NCBI RefSeq assembly: GCF_900100875.1
Contig: NZ_FNKQ01000002.1
Location: forward strand, 434,001 to 498,000
Direction of reading: 5' to 3'
Origin: Halopelagius longus
GTDB lineage: Archaea > Halobacteriota > Halobacteria > Halobacteriales > Haloferacaceae
Length of the DNA stretch: 64,000 nucleotides
Numbering within the stretch: position 1 is the first letter of the stretch; each line of letters begins with the position of its first letter. The notes below the pieces were generated by a model, which searched no databases, was not told the origin of the DNA, and saw nothing but the letters and a program-made list of their open reading frames with translations. A program made the translations under genes and the position numbers. Positions 34,425-42,270 of the stretch are shown piece after piece.

Positions 34425-35147
34425 ATGACGATGGAACTCACTTGGCACGGACACTCGACGTGGCACGTCGACGTAGACGGGACCACCTTCCTCATCGACC
34501 CGTTCTTCGACAACCCCCACACCGACCTCGAACCCGAGGACGTGGAGACGCCGGACTACCTCCTCTTGACGCACGGTCACGCCGACCACATCGCCGACGT
34601 CGACGCGTTCACCGACGCGACGTTGGTCGCGGTGCCGGAGATGACGGCGTTCATGCAGGACGAACACGGCTTCGAGGACGCCATCGGCATGAACCTCGGC
34701 GGCACCACCGAGTGCGGCGACGCGTTCGTGACGATGCACCGCGCGGACCACACGAACGGCCTCAACACGAGTTACGAGAACGAAATCGGCGTGCCCGCCG
34801 GCTTCGTCATCAGCGACGAGAGACCGTCGCAGGACGAGGACGACGGCGCGACGGCGTTCTACCACGCCGGCGACACGGCGCTGATGTCGGATATGATCGA
34901 CGTCATCGCGCCGTTCCTGCAACCGGACGCCGCCGCACTGCCGTGCGGCGACCACTTCACGATGGGTCCGTGGCAGGCCGCCGTCGCCGCCGACTGGTTG
35001 GGCGTCGACCACGTGTTCCCGATGCACTACGACACGTTCCCGCCAATCGAAATCGACGTCCAGGACTTCGTCGACGAGGTGGAGAAGACGGGGACGGACG
35101 CCGACGTCCACGTCCTCGACGGCGACGAGTCGTACACGCTGGAGTGA
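34425..35147 (+). CDS. Metallo-beta-lactamase-fold hydrolase (UPF0173-like)
   Basis: This 240-residue protein opens with the WHGHSTW motif near residue 5 and has the di-metal H-x-H-x-D-H as [12 protein letters not shown] near residues 43-54, a later His in MHRADHTNG near residue 103, and Asp in [10 protein letters not shown] near residue 146. That is the UPF0173 branch of the metallo-beta-lactamase superfamily (UlaG-like). The start could be 34425 or the ATG at 34431. Substrate is unknown. A Glu/Asp-rich surface loop near residue 135 is a halophilic feature. Confidence 0.85.
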   Translation: MTMELTWHGHSTWHVDVDGTTFLIDPFFDNPHTDLEPEDVETPDYLLLTHGHADHIADVDAFTDATLVAVPEMTAFMQDEHGFEDAIGMNLGGTTECGDAFVTMHRADHTNGLNTSYENEIGVPAGFVISDERPSQDEDDGATAFYHAGDTALMSDMIDVIAPFLQPDAAALPCGDHFTMGPWQAAVAADWLGVDHVFPMHYDTFPPIEIDVQDFVDEVEKTGTDADVHVLDGDESYTLE

Positions 35148-35309
35148 CGCGTCCGCGGCGGGTCGAGGCGGTCACCTCCAACGTTCCGTGACCGTCGGTT
35201 CCGACGTTATTTCTTCGACACGCTCGGCTCGGAATCGAGCGACGGAGGCACCCTCCGAGAACGAGTTTGAGCAACCTTTAGGACGAAGGCACACGAGTAC
35301 ACGAACGCA

Positions 35310-35708
35310 ATGAGCGACATCCAAACTTCCACCGTCAGCGAGGAAGGCTTCGCGTCCACGAGTCAGGTCGGCGACTTCGAACTCACCATCGACGCCACGA
35401 ACGAAGATGGTCCCGACCCGAATCAGGTCCTCGTCGCGGACTACGCGTCCTGTTTCCTGCCCGCGTTCCGCGTCGGCGGCCAGCAGACGGGCCACGACGA
35501 CCTCGGTAAGATTCAGATCGACGCCGACGCCGACCTGAACGACGACGACGACCTCGAACGCATCAGCTTCGCCATCCACGTGGAGGCGGACCTCGACGAC
35601 GGCGAGTTCGACGAGATCGTCGACCGCGCCGAGGGCATCTGCCACGTCCACGCGGCCCTCCGCGAGGAACTCCACGCGGACATCGAAGTACACGGCGGCG
35701 CGTTCTGA
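35310..35708 (+). CDS. OsmC-family protein
   Basis: This 132-residue OsmC-like protein has both family cysteines: DYASCFLPAFRVGGQ near residue 48 and AEGICHVHAALRE near residue 110. OsmC/Ohr proteins are peroxidases for organic hydroperoxides that use these two cysteines. Here the second Cys is followed by His-Val-His rather than the usual Pro-Val-Ser, so activity may be altered. A TATA-like CTTTAGG lies about 33 bp upstream. It is a single-gene unit. Confidence 0.8.
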   Translation: MSDIQTSTVSEEGFASTSQVGDFELTIDATNEDGPDPNQVLVADYASCFLPAFRVGGQQTGHDDLGKIQIDADADLNDDDDLERISFAIHVEADLDDGEFDEIVDRAEGICHVHAALREELHADIEVHGGAF

Positions 35709-35835
35709 GGACGACGACTCGTACACCCCGCATTTTTTCCGACGAGGTTCGTCGCGGTCGCTCTCGCCCGTACTCTCCGGTATCCGATAGTCGCGTTCGC
35801 CGCACCGCACGGACCGGACGCGACAGAAGAAGGGT

Positions 35836-36009
35836 TCAGCGGCGGTGGTACGCCCGGTAACTCATCGCCTCTCCGTCTACGATGACGACCTCCCGTCCCT
35901 CGGGGTCGCTGAGGTCGGCTTCTTCGATTTCGTCGTTCGACAGGTACGGTCCGTGGGGTTCTTGCACGTCTTCGTCGAAGACGTACGGGCTGTTCGGCTG
36001 TCCTTTCAT
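35836..36009 (-). CDS. Small acidic protein of 57 residues
   Basis: The gene encodes MKGQPNSPYVFDEDVQEPHG, then a short acidic middle, LSNDEIEEADLSDPEG, and a strand-rich end, EVVIVDGEAMSYRAYHRR. It has no recognised family. Its promoter has a clear TATA box (ATATAAG on the plus strand near 36034) and, just upstream, GTCTGACAAA. That is nearly the same ten bases as before the two HalOD1 genes at the same distance, which supports this being a real, regulated gene. Confidence 0.6.
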   Translation of the reverse strand: MKGQPNSPYVFDEDVQEPHGPYLSNDEIEEADLSDPEGREVVIVDGEAMSYRAYHRR

Positions 36010-36041
36010 ACTCGGTGGTAGCGCACTCGATAATATAAGTC

Positions 36042-36051
36042 TTTGTCAGAC
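36042..36051 (-). promoter_or_regulatory. Shared promoter element GTCTGACAAA, copy 3
   Basis: On the minus strand GTCTGACAAA ends 33 bp before the start of the 57-residue gene and is followed by the TATA box. It differs at one base from the copies at 26889-26898 and 40229-40238. Confidence 0.5.
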
Positions 36052-36113
36052 ATTCCCATGCACTTTACGTCGGAAAGAACGGTCTCGAGTTCGGGTCGGT
36101 GCCTCCGTCGCAG

Positions 36114-36704
36114 TCAGTCGTCCGCGGCGGCGGGTTCGGTTTCGGATATCTCCGTGCCGAGGAGGTCCAAGAACGCCGCCAACCACTCCGGGTGGTCGGG
36201 CCACGCCTGTCCGGTGACGAGGTTCCCGTCCACCGTCACCTCGTCCACCCACGAGCATCCCGCCGCCTCGACTTCCGCGCGCACGGCGGGGTATGCGGTC
36301 ATCTCGTACCCGTCTAAGACGCCCGCGGCGGCGAGAATCTGCGGGCCGTGACAGAGTGCGGCCACGGGCTTGTCCTCCTCGAAGAAGTGCCGGACGGCGT
36401 CGAGAACCTCCTCGTGCGTCCGGAGGTACTCGGGCGCGCGTCCGCCGGGGACGACGAGGGCGTCGTACTCCGCGGGGTCTATGTCGTCGAACGTCGCGTT
36501 CAACTCGAAGTCGTGTCCGCGGGACTCCACGTACGTCTGGTCGCCGCGGAAGTCATGGATGGCCGTCTTGACCGTCTCCCCCGCCTCCTTGTCGGGGCAG
36601 ACGGCGTCCACCTCGTGTCCGACCATCGTCAGCGCCTGGTACGGCACCATTATCTCGTAGTCCTCCCCGAAGTCGCCGACTATCATCAGGATGCTCTCGG
36701 ACAT
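36114..36704 (-). CDS. DJ-1/PfpI-family protein
   Basis: This 196-residue protein has the nucleophile elbow [13 protein letters not shown] near residues 113-125, with Cys followed by His, a conserved Glu near the N-terminus in [13 protein letters not shown], and [12 protein letters not shown] near residue 82. This is the PfpI-like branch of the DJ-1 superfamily, with members acting as chaperones, glyoxalases or peptidases. Which activity applies is not decided by sequence. Confidence 0.85.
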   Translation of the reverse strand: MSESILMIVGDFGEDYEIMVPYQALTMVGHEVDAVCPDKEAGETVKTAIHDFRGDQTYVESRGHDFELNATFDDIDPAEYDALVVPGGRAPEYLRTHEEVLDAVRHFFEEDKPVAALCHGPQILAAAGVLDGYEMTAYPAVRAEVEAAGCSWVDEVTVDGNLVTGQAWPDHPEWLAAFLDLLGTEISETEPAAADD

Positions 36705-36758
36705 GGTATCACCGAGTTAACATTCCCCGCGAGAGGTGATAACGATTGTGTGGGGTTC

Positions 36759-37547
36759 TCACGCGGCGTCGAGGACGCGGCCGATGTCGCCCACCGAGTC
36801 GAGGACGTAGTCGGGTTCGACGGCGGACCGAGAGAGCGTCTCCTCGTCGGTGACGCCCGTTCGGACGAGGACGGTGGTCATGCCGAAGCGTTCGCCGAGG
36901 GCGATGTCGGTGTCGAGTCTGTCGCCGACGACGAGGGTCTCCTCGGGGTCGGTGCCCAGTCGCTCCAAGGCCATCGACTTCGCCGTCTCGGAGGGTTTTC
37001 CCAACACCGCGTCGGGTTCTCTCTCGGTGACGCCCGCGACGGCGTTGATGACCGCGCCGGACCCCGGCACGTCGCGTTCCGCCGCCGGGATGACCATGTC
37101 CGGGTCGGTGCCGACGAAGGCGACGCCGTCGTCCGAGAGGATATCGAGGGCGTCACAGAGGGTGTCGTAGTCGAACGACCGGTCGATGGACGCGAGGTAG
37201 ACGTCGGCGTCGTCGGCGTCTTCGACGACGGAGACGCCGGCGTCGTCGAGTATCTCCACGAGTCCGGGTTCGCCGACGACGTACACCGCCGCGTCGGGGC
37301 GTTCCTCGGCGAAGTACCGCGCCGTCACGGTGCCGGCGGTGACGACTTCCTCGGCGGACACCTCGAAACCGGCGCGCGCGAACCGTTCCTCGTACGCCGA
37401 CGGTTGCTTCGCCGGGTTGTTCGAGACGAAGACGCGCCCGAGTCCCGCCGACGCGACTGCGTCGAGTCCGTCGCCCGCGCCGGGTATCGGTTCGTCGCCC
37501 CGCACCACCGTGCCGTCCACGTCCAGGATGACCCCGCGGTAGTTCAT
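36759..37547 (-). CDS. HAD-IIA family sugar phosphatase (NagD-like)
   Basis: This 262-residue HAD enzyme has motif I as ILDVDGTVVRG (residues 7-17), the HAD-IIA motif II FVSNNPAK (near 40-47), a large C2-type cap (about residues 75-180), and motif IV VVGDRLDTDIALG near residue 206. NagD-like enzymes dephosphorylate sugar phosphates or nucleotides. It appears to be a single gene; the next gene upstream is divergent. Confidence 0.85.
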   Translation of the reverse strand: MNYRGVILDVDGTVVRGDEPIPGAGDGLDAVASAGLGRVFVSNNPAKQPSAYEERFARAGFEVSAEEVVTAGTVTARYFAEERPDAAVYVVGEPGLVEILDDAGVSVVEDADDADVYLASIDRSFDYDTLCDALDILSDDGVAFVGTDPDMVIPAAERDVPGSGAVINAVAGVTEREPDAVLGKPSETAKSMALERLGTDPEETLVVGDRLDTDIALGERFGMTTVLVRTGVTDEETLSRSAVEPDYVLDSVGDIGRVLDAA

Positions 37548-37600
37548 CGTCCCTCCGTTCGGGCGGTCCGGTGTTGAATCCGACGCCGGCAGGAGGAGTT

Positions 37601-37915
37601 ATGTCATGTGCTAACGTACATATACGTATGTTGTTCGCTGTCCACCCCGGCGGTGCGGGACCGAGAGGGAGAGCGCCGGAGTCGAGGGCGGGAGACGAGG
37701 CTCTCGGAAGGGGGCACTACGTCTGCGGCGCGGTGAGTCTCGGCGCGGCCCTGCTTGCGATGTTCCTCGCGTACTCCGTGCTGGTCGCCGTCGCCAGCCT
37801 CGTCCCCCTCCTCTCTACGACGACCATCGCGTTCGCGGGCGTCCTGACGTGGTTGCTGCTGTGGTTGCTGTTCGACTCGGTGCGCCTGTGGCTTCTCGGC
37901 CGAACGACCGCGTGA
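37601..37915 (+). CDS. Small two-helix membrane protein
   Basis: This 104-residue protein has a polar N-terminal 45 residues and two long hydrophobic helices (about residues 47-68 and 76-96) ending LLGRTTA. The ATG at 37601 has a near-ideal Shine-Dalgarno (ggagga) six bases upstream, so it is preferred over 37571 and over the ATG at 37628. No family is recognised. Confidence 0.6.
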   Translation: MSCANVHIRMLFAVHPGGAGPRGRAPESRAGDEALGRGHYVCGAVSLGAALLAMFLAYSVLVAVASLVPLLSTTTIAFAGVLTWLLLWLLFDSVRLWLLGRTTA

Positions 37916-37988
37916 CCGACGCTTCCCGTCGGTCTCCGCGACGTGCAAGAACCAAAGAACGATATGCGAGTCTCCCTTCGGACGAAGT

Positions 37989-38780
37989 GTGACGAACACG
38001 CAGCTTTCGCTCATCCAGATAGACAACTACGGTCCGTGGACGGTCACCCCGGAACCGCGACGGGAGATGGACCTTCAGACGCTCCAGTCGCGGTTGTTCG
38101 CGGACCTCGCGCAGTTCGTCGGCAGTCGGGACGGGTACGTCTTCTTCACGCGGTTCGACAACATGGTCGCCGTCACGAACGGACTCGACGGCGACGCCCA
38201 CGAACTCATGCAGGAGTCCATCGGCAACCGCTACCCCGTGACTATCAGCCTCGGCACCGGCGTCGATTCGACGCCCATCGACGCCTTAGAGACGGCCACA
38301 GCGGGTCTGCAACGCGCCGGAAGCGCGCAGGACGGCGACCGGCGGGAGGTACTCGCCGGGACGACACTCGACGAACGGAACCGAACGGCGACGGACGTCC
38401 AAATCGCCCACTTCGACGTGAACGACGCGACGGGCAAGTACACCGACCGACTCAACGAGTTCGACTCGTTCATCGAGATAGAGCAGGGGTACGCCTCGCT
38501 CATGCGCCACCTCCGGGAGGAACACGGTGCGCTCTCCTTCTTCGTCGGCGGCGACAACATCATCTCGGTCTGCCCCGACATGGACGAGGCGGCGTACCGG
38601 TCGGCCATCGACCACGTCGAACGCGAAGTCGGCGTCGAACTCAAAGTCGGCGTCGGCGTCGCGGACAACGTCCAAGATGCGGGGATGGTCGCAAAGCACG
38701 CCCTCGAAGAGTGCCGTCACCGCGGCACCGTCGTCGAGATGGAGGTTCCCAGCCCCGACATCGGCCTCGCCGAGGACTGA
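37989..38780 (+). CDS. arfA: GTP cyclohydrolase III
   Basis: This 263-residue archaeal enzyme (GTP cyclohydrolase IIa/III, also called gch3) converts GTP to a formamidopyrimidine nucleotide, the first step of archaeal riboflavin and F420 precursor synthesis. Hallmarks are LIQIDNYGPWTVTPEPRREMDLQ near the N-terminus and two similar halves: FTRFDNMVAVTNG near residue 52 and FFVGGDNIISVCPD near residue 182. The start is GTG at 37989. The length is typical. Confidence 0.92.
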   Translation: MTNTQLSLIQIDNYGPWTVTPEPRREMDLQTLQSRLFADLAQFVGSRDGYVFFTRFDNMVAVTNGLDGDAHELMQESIGNRYPVTISLGTGVDSTPIDALETATAGLQRAGSAQDGDRREVLAGTTLDERNRTATDVQIAHFDVNDATGKYTDRLNEFDSFIEIEQGYASLMRHLREEHGALSFFVGGDNIISVCPDMDEAAYRSAIDHVEREVGVELKVGVGVADNVQDAGMVAKHALEECRHRGTVVEMEVPSPDIGLAED

Positions 38781-38856
38781 ACTTCCGGACCGCCCGCCGA
38801 CGCCCGCCGCCGTCGTCCGAACGCGGACGCGTCGCCTTCGGTCGGTGGGTCCACGG

Positions 38857-39879
38857 TCACTCCCCCGGCGTTCGGAGAACTAACGGACCGATGGCGAGCG
38901 TTCGCTTCGCCGCCGTCGCGATGCGGAACACGTAGGACGTGAACAACAGGAACGGCAGCACCGTGATCGTGAACGCCCCGGCGGTGACCCACACGATGTT
39001 GTCGATTCCGAGCGTCGCCCCCGGGAACGTCCCCACGCCGACGAACGCGAGCATGCATCCCGAGACGACGATGGCCGGCACCGCGACGTAGAGGATGTAC
39101 TGCGAGAGGTCCACCAACGCCCACTGGAAGTAGAGCGTCTTGATGTGCTCGCGGGCGGGGCCGAACATCGAAAGCGCCGACCGGAGGCGGGCGAACGCCT
39201 CCCGTTCGTCGTCGCTCAGGCTCTCGTCGAACTGCTCCGTCATGCGCTCTATCTGGTATATCTTCCACGAGTAGTTGAAGTTCAGCGCGGCCGTCATCAC
39301 GTCGAACTTCCCGAACTCTGCGCCTTCGAGCTGTTCGTCTACCTTCTCGGCGTTCTCCTGTAGGCTCTCGGAGTACTCCGAGACCTGTCTGCGGAGCTCG
39401 TCGTCGTCGCTCTCCTCGACGAGTCGGTCGAGTGCGGCCGCCCGTTGCTTGCTCGTCCGAACGAGCTGCTGGAGGAGCTCCGAGGGGTGGGCCGGCGGGG
39501 CGTCTTGGAACAGCTCCGAGGCGTACGTGCGGTAGTCCATCGCGTCGCTCATCCGCTTTCGCTGGTCGCCCAACGGCCCCGTCTCCTGCGAGAGGACGAG
39601 TTGGTTGATGGTGACGACGAACGTCGTGCCGGTGACGACGACGCCTATCATCGAGGAGAATATCCACTCGATGGCGTTGGACGTCTGAATCTTCTGCTGT
39701 AACGACGGCTGAAGCACCGTGCTGGCCGCGACCAACGCGACGAAGACGAAGAGTGCGAGGATGGCGACGACGGCCAATCGGTTGGCTTCGAGGAGGAACC
39801 ACAGCTTCGCCCGACTCTCGCCGGCCCGTTCCCGCATCGTGTTCGCCGTGCCGATTGTCTCGTTTTCCCCGTTACTCAT
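38857..39879 (-). CDS. Four-helix membrane protein, paralogue of the gene at 1.3-2.3 kb
   Basis: This 340-residue protein has two N-terminal helices (about residues 34-54 and 70-92), a long helical soluble middle (about 110-245) with probable coiled-coil character, and two C-terminal helices (about 255-285 and 290-315). It shares landmark motifs and spacing with the 326-residue protein at 1275-2255 but is clearly diverged. The start overlaps the DUF4177-type gene by eight bases, so translation is coupled. Function is unknown. Confidence 0.75.
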   Translation of the reverse strand: MSNGENETIGTANTMRERAGESRAKLWFLLEANRLAVVAILALFVFVALVAASTVLQPSLQQKIQTSNAIEWIFSSMIGVVVTGTTFVVTINQLVLSQETGPLGDQRKRMSDAMDYRTYASELFQDAPPAHPSELLQQLVRTSKQRAAALDRLVEESDDDELRRQVSEYSESLQENAEKVDEQLEGAEFGKFDVMTAALNFNYSWKIYQIERMTEQFDESLSDDEREAFARLRSALSMFGPAREHIKTLYFQWALVDLSQYILYVAVPAIVVSGCMLAFVGVGTFPGATLGIDNIVWVTAGAFTITVLPFLLFTSYVFRIATAAKRTLAIGPLVLRTPGE

Positions 39880-40084
39880 CCGAATCCCTCTCCGTGTCCG
39901 CGGGTCGCTTCAGAACGAGGTACTTCGTCCCGCCGCCGGTGTAGTCGATGGTATCGACGAGCTCCCACCCCTCGCGACCGAGTTCGTTCAGTTCGTCGGT
40001 CGGGTCCTCCGCCTCCTTCTGGGTGCTCTCGCGCGGCGGTTCCAACGTCCGGTACTCCCATCTGCGTGGCGGCGGCGCGTCCAT
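39872..40084 (-). CDS. DUF4177-type small protein
   Basis: This 70-residue protein has WEYRTLEP near residue 9 and LGREGWELVDTIDYTGGGTKYLVLKRP near residues 35-61; the L-G-x-x-G-W-E-L core is the DUF4177 signature. Function is unknown. Its stop overlaps the start of the downstream membrane protein gene by eight bases, suggesting the two act together. Confidence 0.75.
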   Translation of the reverse strand: MDAPPPRRWEYRTLEPPRESTQKEAEDPTDELNELGREGWELVDTIDYTGGGTKYLVLKRPADTERDSDE

Positions 40085-40228
40085 TCGTCGTGGGATACGG
40101 GGGCATCCGGGCTAAACGTGGTGCCCGGAGGAGACGAGTTTCGTTCGGCCGCGCGGTCTGTCTCGAATGACGAACGTTCACGAGAGAGTACACACAGCGA
40201 AACGATACTCTCTCACTAGCTGTCGTTA

Positions 40229-40238
40229 GTCTGACGAA
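40229..40238 (+). promoter_or_regulatory. Shared promoter element GTCTGACGAA, copy 2
   Basis: This is the same ten bases as at 26889-26898, ending 35 bp before the HalOD1 start at 40273 and followed directly by a TATA-like ATTATTATGG. Confidence 0.55.
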
Positions 40239-40272
40239 TTATTATGGAGGCGGGTTCTAGAGGGGCGTACGT

Positions 40273-40536
40273 ATGAGAGCAGACGAAGATTCGACCCATC
40301 GGAGACTAGACACTGATGCGAACCCCACGGCGCAAATCGTACAGGCGGTCGCCGACCAGAAAGGGACCGACCCGCTGAGTCTGCAGAGCGCGTGGGACAC
40401 TATCGGACAGGTCTTAGACCCCGTCTTCTCGACGCCGCCGTCGCGCGACGCCGACGTGGAGATCACGTTCAACTACGAGGGGTATCGCATCACCGTCACG
40501 CAGGACGGGTGCGCGACGTTCGACGAACTGGAATAA
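40273..40536 (+). CDS. HalOD1 output-domain protein, second copy
   Basis: This is an 87-residue stand-alone HalOD1-type domain: PTAQIVQAVADQKGTDPLSLQSAWDTIGQVLDPVF, then a beta hairpin, VEITFNYEGYRITVTQDGCATFDELE. It is the same size and pattern as the protein at 26602-26856, and the promoters share GTCTGACGAA at nearly the same position. It lies at the start of the accessory stretch that ends at the tRNA. Function is unknown. Confidence 0.75.
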   Translation: MRADEDSTHRRLDTDANPTAQIVQAVADQKGTDPLSLQSAWDTIGQVLDPVFSTPPSRDADVEITFNYEGYRITVTQDGCATFDELE

Positions 40537-40818
40537 TTAGGGGTGCGTACGTGGGGTGGGTAACTTCGGTGGTGAGAGACGGTGATGCGACTGATGGGGG
40601 TCGATTCGCCTTTTACGGCGGGCGAGCGTTGCGTACCGGCGGGTCCGTGAACCGACTCGCCGAACGGAGTCTCGGCGAAGGGGGCGGCCGGCCGATAGGA
40701 CTGCAAAGGGCTTCGAATATCGAATCTCGATTCTCCCGCGCTCTCGTCGGCCACCGCCCGCGTCGAACCGTCGGCGGGACCGTCGGATGCACCGAGAAAA
40801 CGGGAGTCCTCGCACCGC

Positions 40819-41595
40819 CTACTCACGTGGCCTCGTTTCTCGGACGAAGGCTCGAATCGCCGCGGCGACGCGGTCGGGGGCCGAGTCGGTGGCGACGTGT
40901 CCGACGCCGTCGAGTTCCGTGAGGCGACTCTCCGGCAGGCGTTCGTCGAGTTCGAACGCGGCGTCTCGTAGGTGCGCGGGACCGTGTTCGCCCGTCAGCA
41001 GAAGCGTCGGAGCATCGACGCCCATGTCCTCTGGGAGGTCGTACTCCTCGACGGCGTAGTTCTCCCGGATCACGGTTTCGACGAGGTCGAAGTTCACCTC
41101 CTCGGGCCAGAACGGCAACCGCTCGGGCTTCGGGACGCCGCCGGCGTCCCGGTAGAACAGCTTCATCGCCCTCTCGCGGTCGCCGGCGTCGAGGCTCTCC
41201 CGCATCCGGTCGGCCAAGTCGTCGTCGCGGTGGTCGCCGACGAGGACCGCCGGTTCGTAGAGGACGAGTCGGTCGACGTCCACCTCGGTCGCCGCTGCGA
41301 GCGCGACGAGGCCGCCGAAGGAGTGCCCGAACACCGTCGTCTCACCGTCGACGGCGTCGACGAGTGCGCGCACGTCGGCGACTTCGCGGTCGAGGTGGTA
41401 CTCGTCGGCGTCGCCGCTGTCGCCTCGTCCCCGCCGGTCGGGAACGACGAGGGTGAAATCGTCGGCGAGGTGCGGTCGGAGCCTGTCCCACGCCCGACGA
41501 GTCCCCGACCCTCCGTGGAGGAGGACGAGCGACGGACCCGACCCCTCCCGTTCGTAGGCTATCTCCGTTCCGTCCGCCGAGGTGACTGTCCGCAT
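40819..41595 (-). CDS. Alpha/beta-hydrolase
   Basis: This 258-residue alpha/beta-hydrolase has the oxyanion region LVLLHGGSGTRRAW near residue 23, the nucleophile elbow FGHSFGGLVAL near residue 88 with the serine, an acid in LLLTGEHGPAH near residue 198 and the catalytic His in DGVGHVATDSAP near residue 229. It could be an esterase or a hydrolase of small acyl substrates. The start is the ATG at 41595; a TTG nine codons earlier is possible but weaker. The preceding gap has no convincing gene. Confidence 0.85.
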   Translation of the reverse strand: MRTVTSADGTEIAYEREGSGPSLVLLHGGSGTRRAWDRLRPHLADDFTLVVPDRRGRGDSGDADEYHLDREVADVRALVDAVDGETTVFGHSFGGLVALAAATEVDVDRLVLYEPAVLVGDHRDDDLADRMRESLDAGDRERAMKLFYRDAGGVPKPERLPFWPEEVNFDLVETVIRENYAVEEYDLPEDMGVDAPTLLLTGEHGPAHLRDAAFELDERLPESRLTELDGVGHVATDSAPDRVAAAIRAFVRETRPRE

Positions 41596-41935
41596 GGAGT
41601 ACGGCGTTAAAGTGTGAGTCAACTAAACTGTTCCCCGTCCGGCCGTTTCGTGTGGTCGTCGCTCAACTCCCCTCCGAGAACGCGTTTCTCGCGCAGGTGC
41701 ACACAGAACTACCCACGGTGGAGAGTTCGAAGGAGAAGCGAGCACGCACCAGGCGGTGCTCACCGGTCGTGGTCCCGGAGGGGAAGCGGGGCCAGGTGTC
41801 GAACTCGGTCGCTAACGCTCCCTCGCTCACATTCGCGGCCTTCTCCATCGGAGTGCGCTTTTCGATGTCCGAGCGTCGGACCGATAGCAAGCTCGATAGC
41901 ACACCTTTCCTTCTCTTAGCCCTCACCGTGATACT
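41596..41935. other. Gap with no convincing gene
   Basis: This 340-bp stretch lies between the alpha/beta-hydrolase (minus) and the 101-residue gene (plus). Two open frames of about 95 and 118 codons run through it on opposite strands, but neither has a good start, a family resemblance or haloarchaeal acidic composition. It may be part of the degraded DNA near tRNA-Trp. Confidence 0.5.
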
Positions 41936-42241
41936 GTGACCGAGACAATCCAGGGCGACGTCTTGCACGTCATCCCTCCGGACGAACTGGACGACCACGA
42001 CTTGACGCCCGCCCTCCAAGAGTTAGCCGAGTCGCGCTACGTGATCGTACTCCGGAAAGGGGGTCACCCCTCGATACTGGCTCTCGTCTGGGCGTTTATC
42101 CGCCGCAGCCCAATCGAGGCGGTAACTGTCGTGACCGACCGGCGTTTCGAGGAGGACGAGGAGGTCACGCTGACCGTCGAGAAGACGGACATGGCCGGTG
42201 TCTACGTCACAGCAGTCTCTGGAGGAGACCCGGAGACGTAG
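41936..42241 (+). CDS. Small unknown protein (101 residues)
   Basis: This protein begins MTETIQGDVLHVIPPDELDD from a GTG at 41936. The middle, SRYVIVLRKGGHPSILALVWAFIRR, is hydrophobic-basic and the end is beta-rich (EEVTLTVEKTDMAGVYVTAV). I do not recognise a family. The basic middle is unusual for a haloarchaeal protein. It lies in the accessory region and ends 29 bp before the end of the convergent 314-residue gene. Confidence 0.45.
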   Translation: MTETIQGDVLHVIPPDELDDHDLTPALQELAESRYVIVLRKGGHPSILALVWAFIRRSPIEAVTVVTDRRFEEDEEVTLTVEKTDMAGVYVTAVSGGDPET

Positions 42242-42270
42242 CCGACGTCGATTCTCTGCGGCCTGCCACG

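Noticed and set aside
41652..41939. 95-codon plus-strand frame before the 101-residue gene
   Set aside because: It has no haloarchaeal acidic composition, no start signal and no family resemblance.
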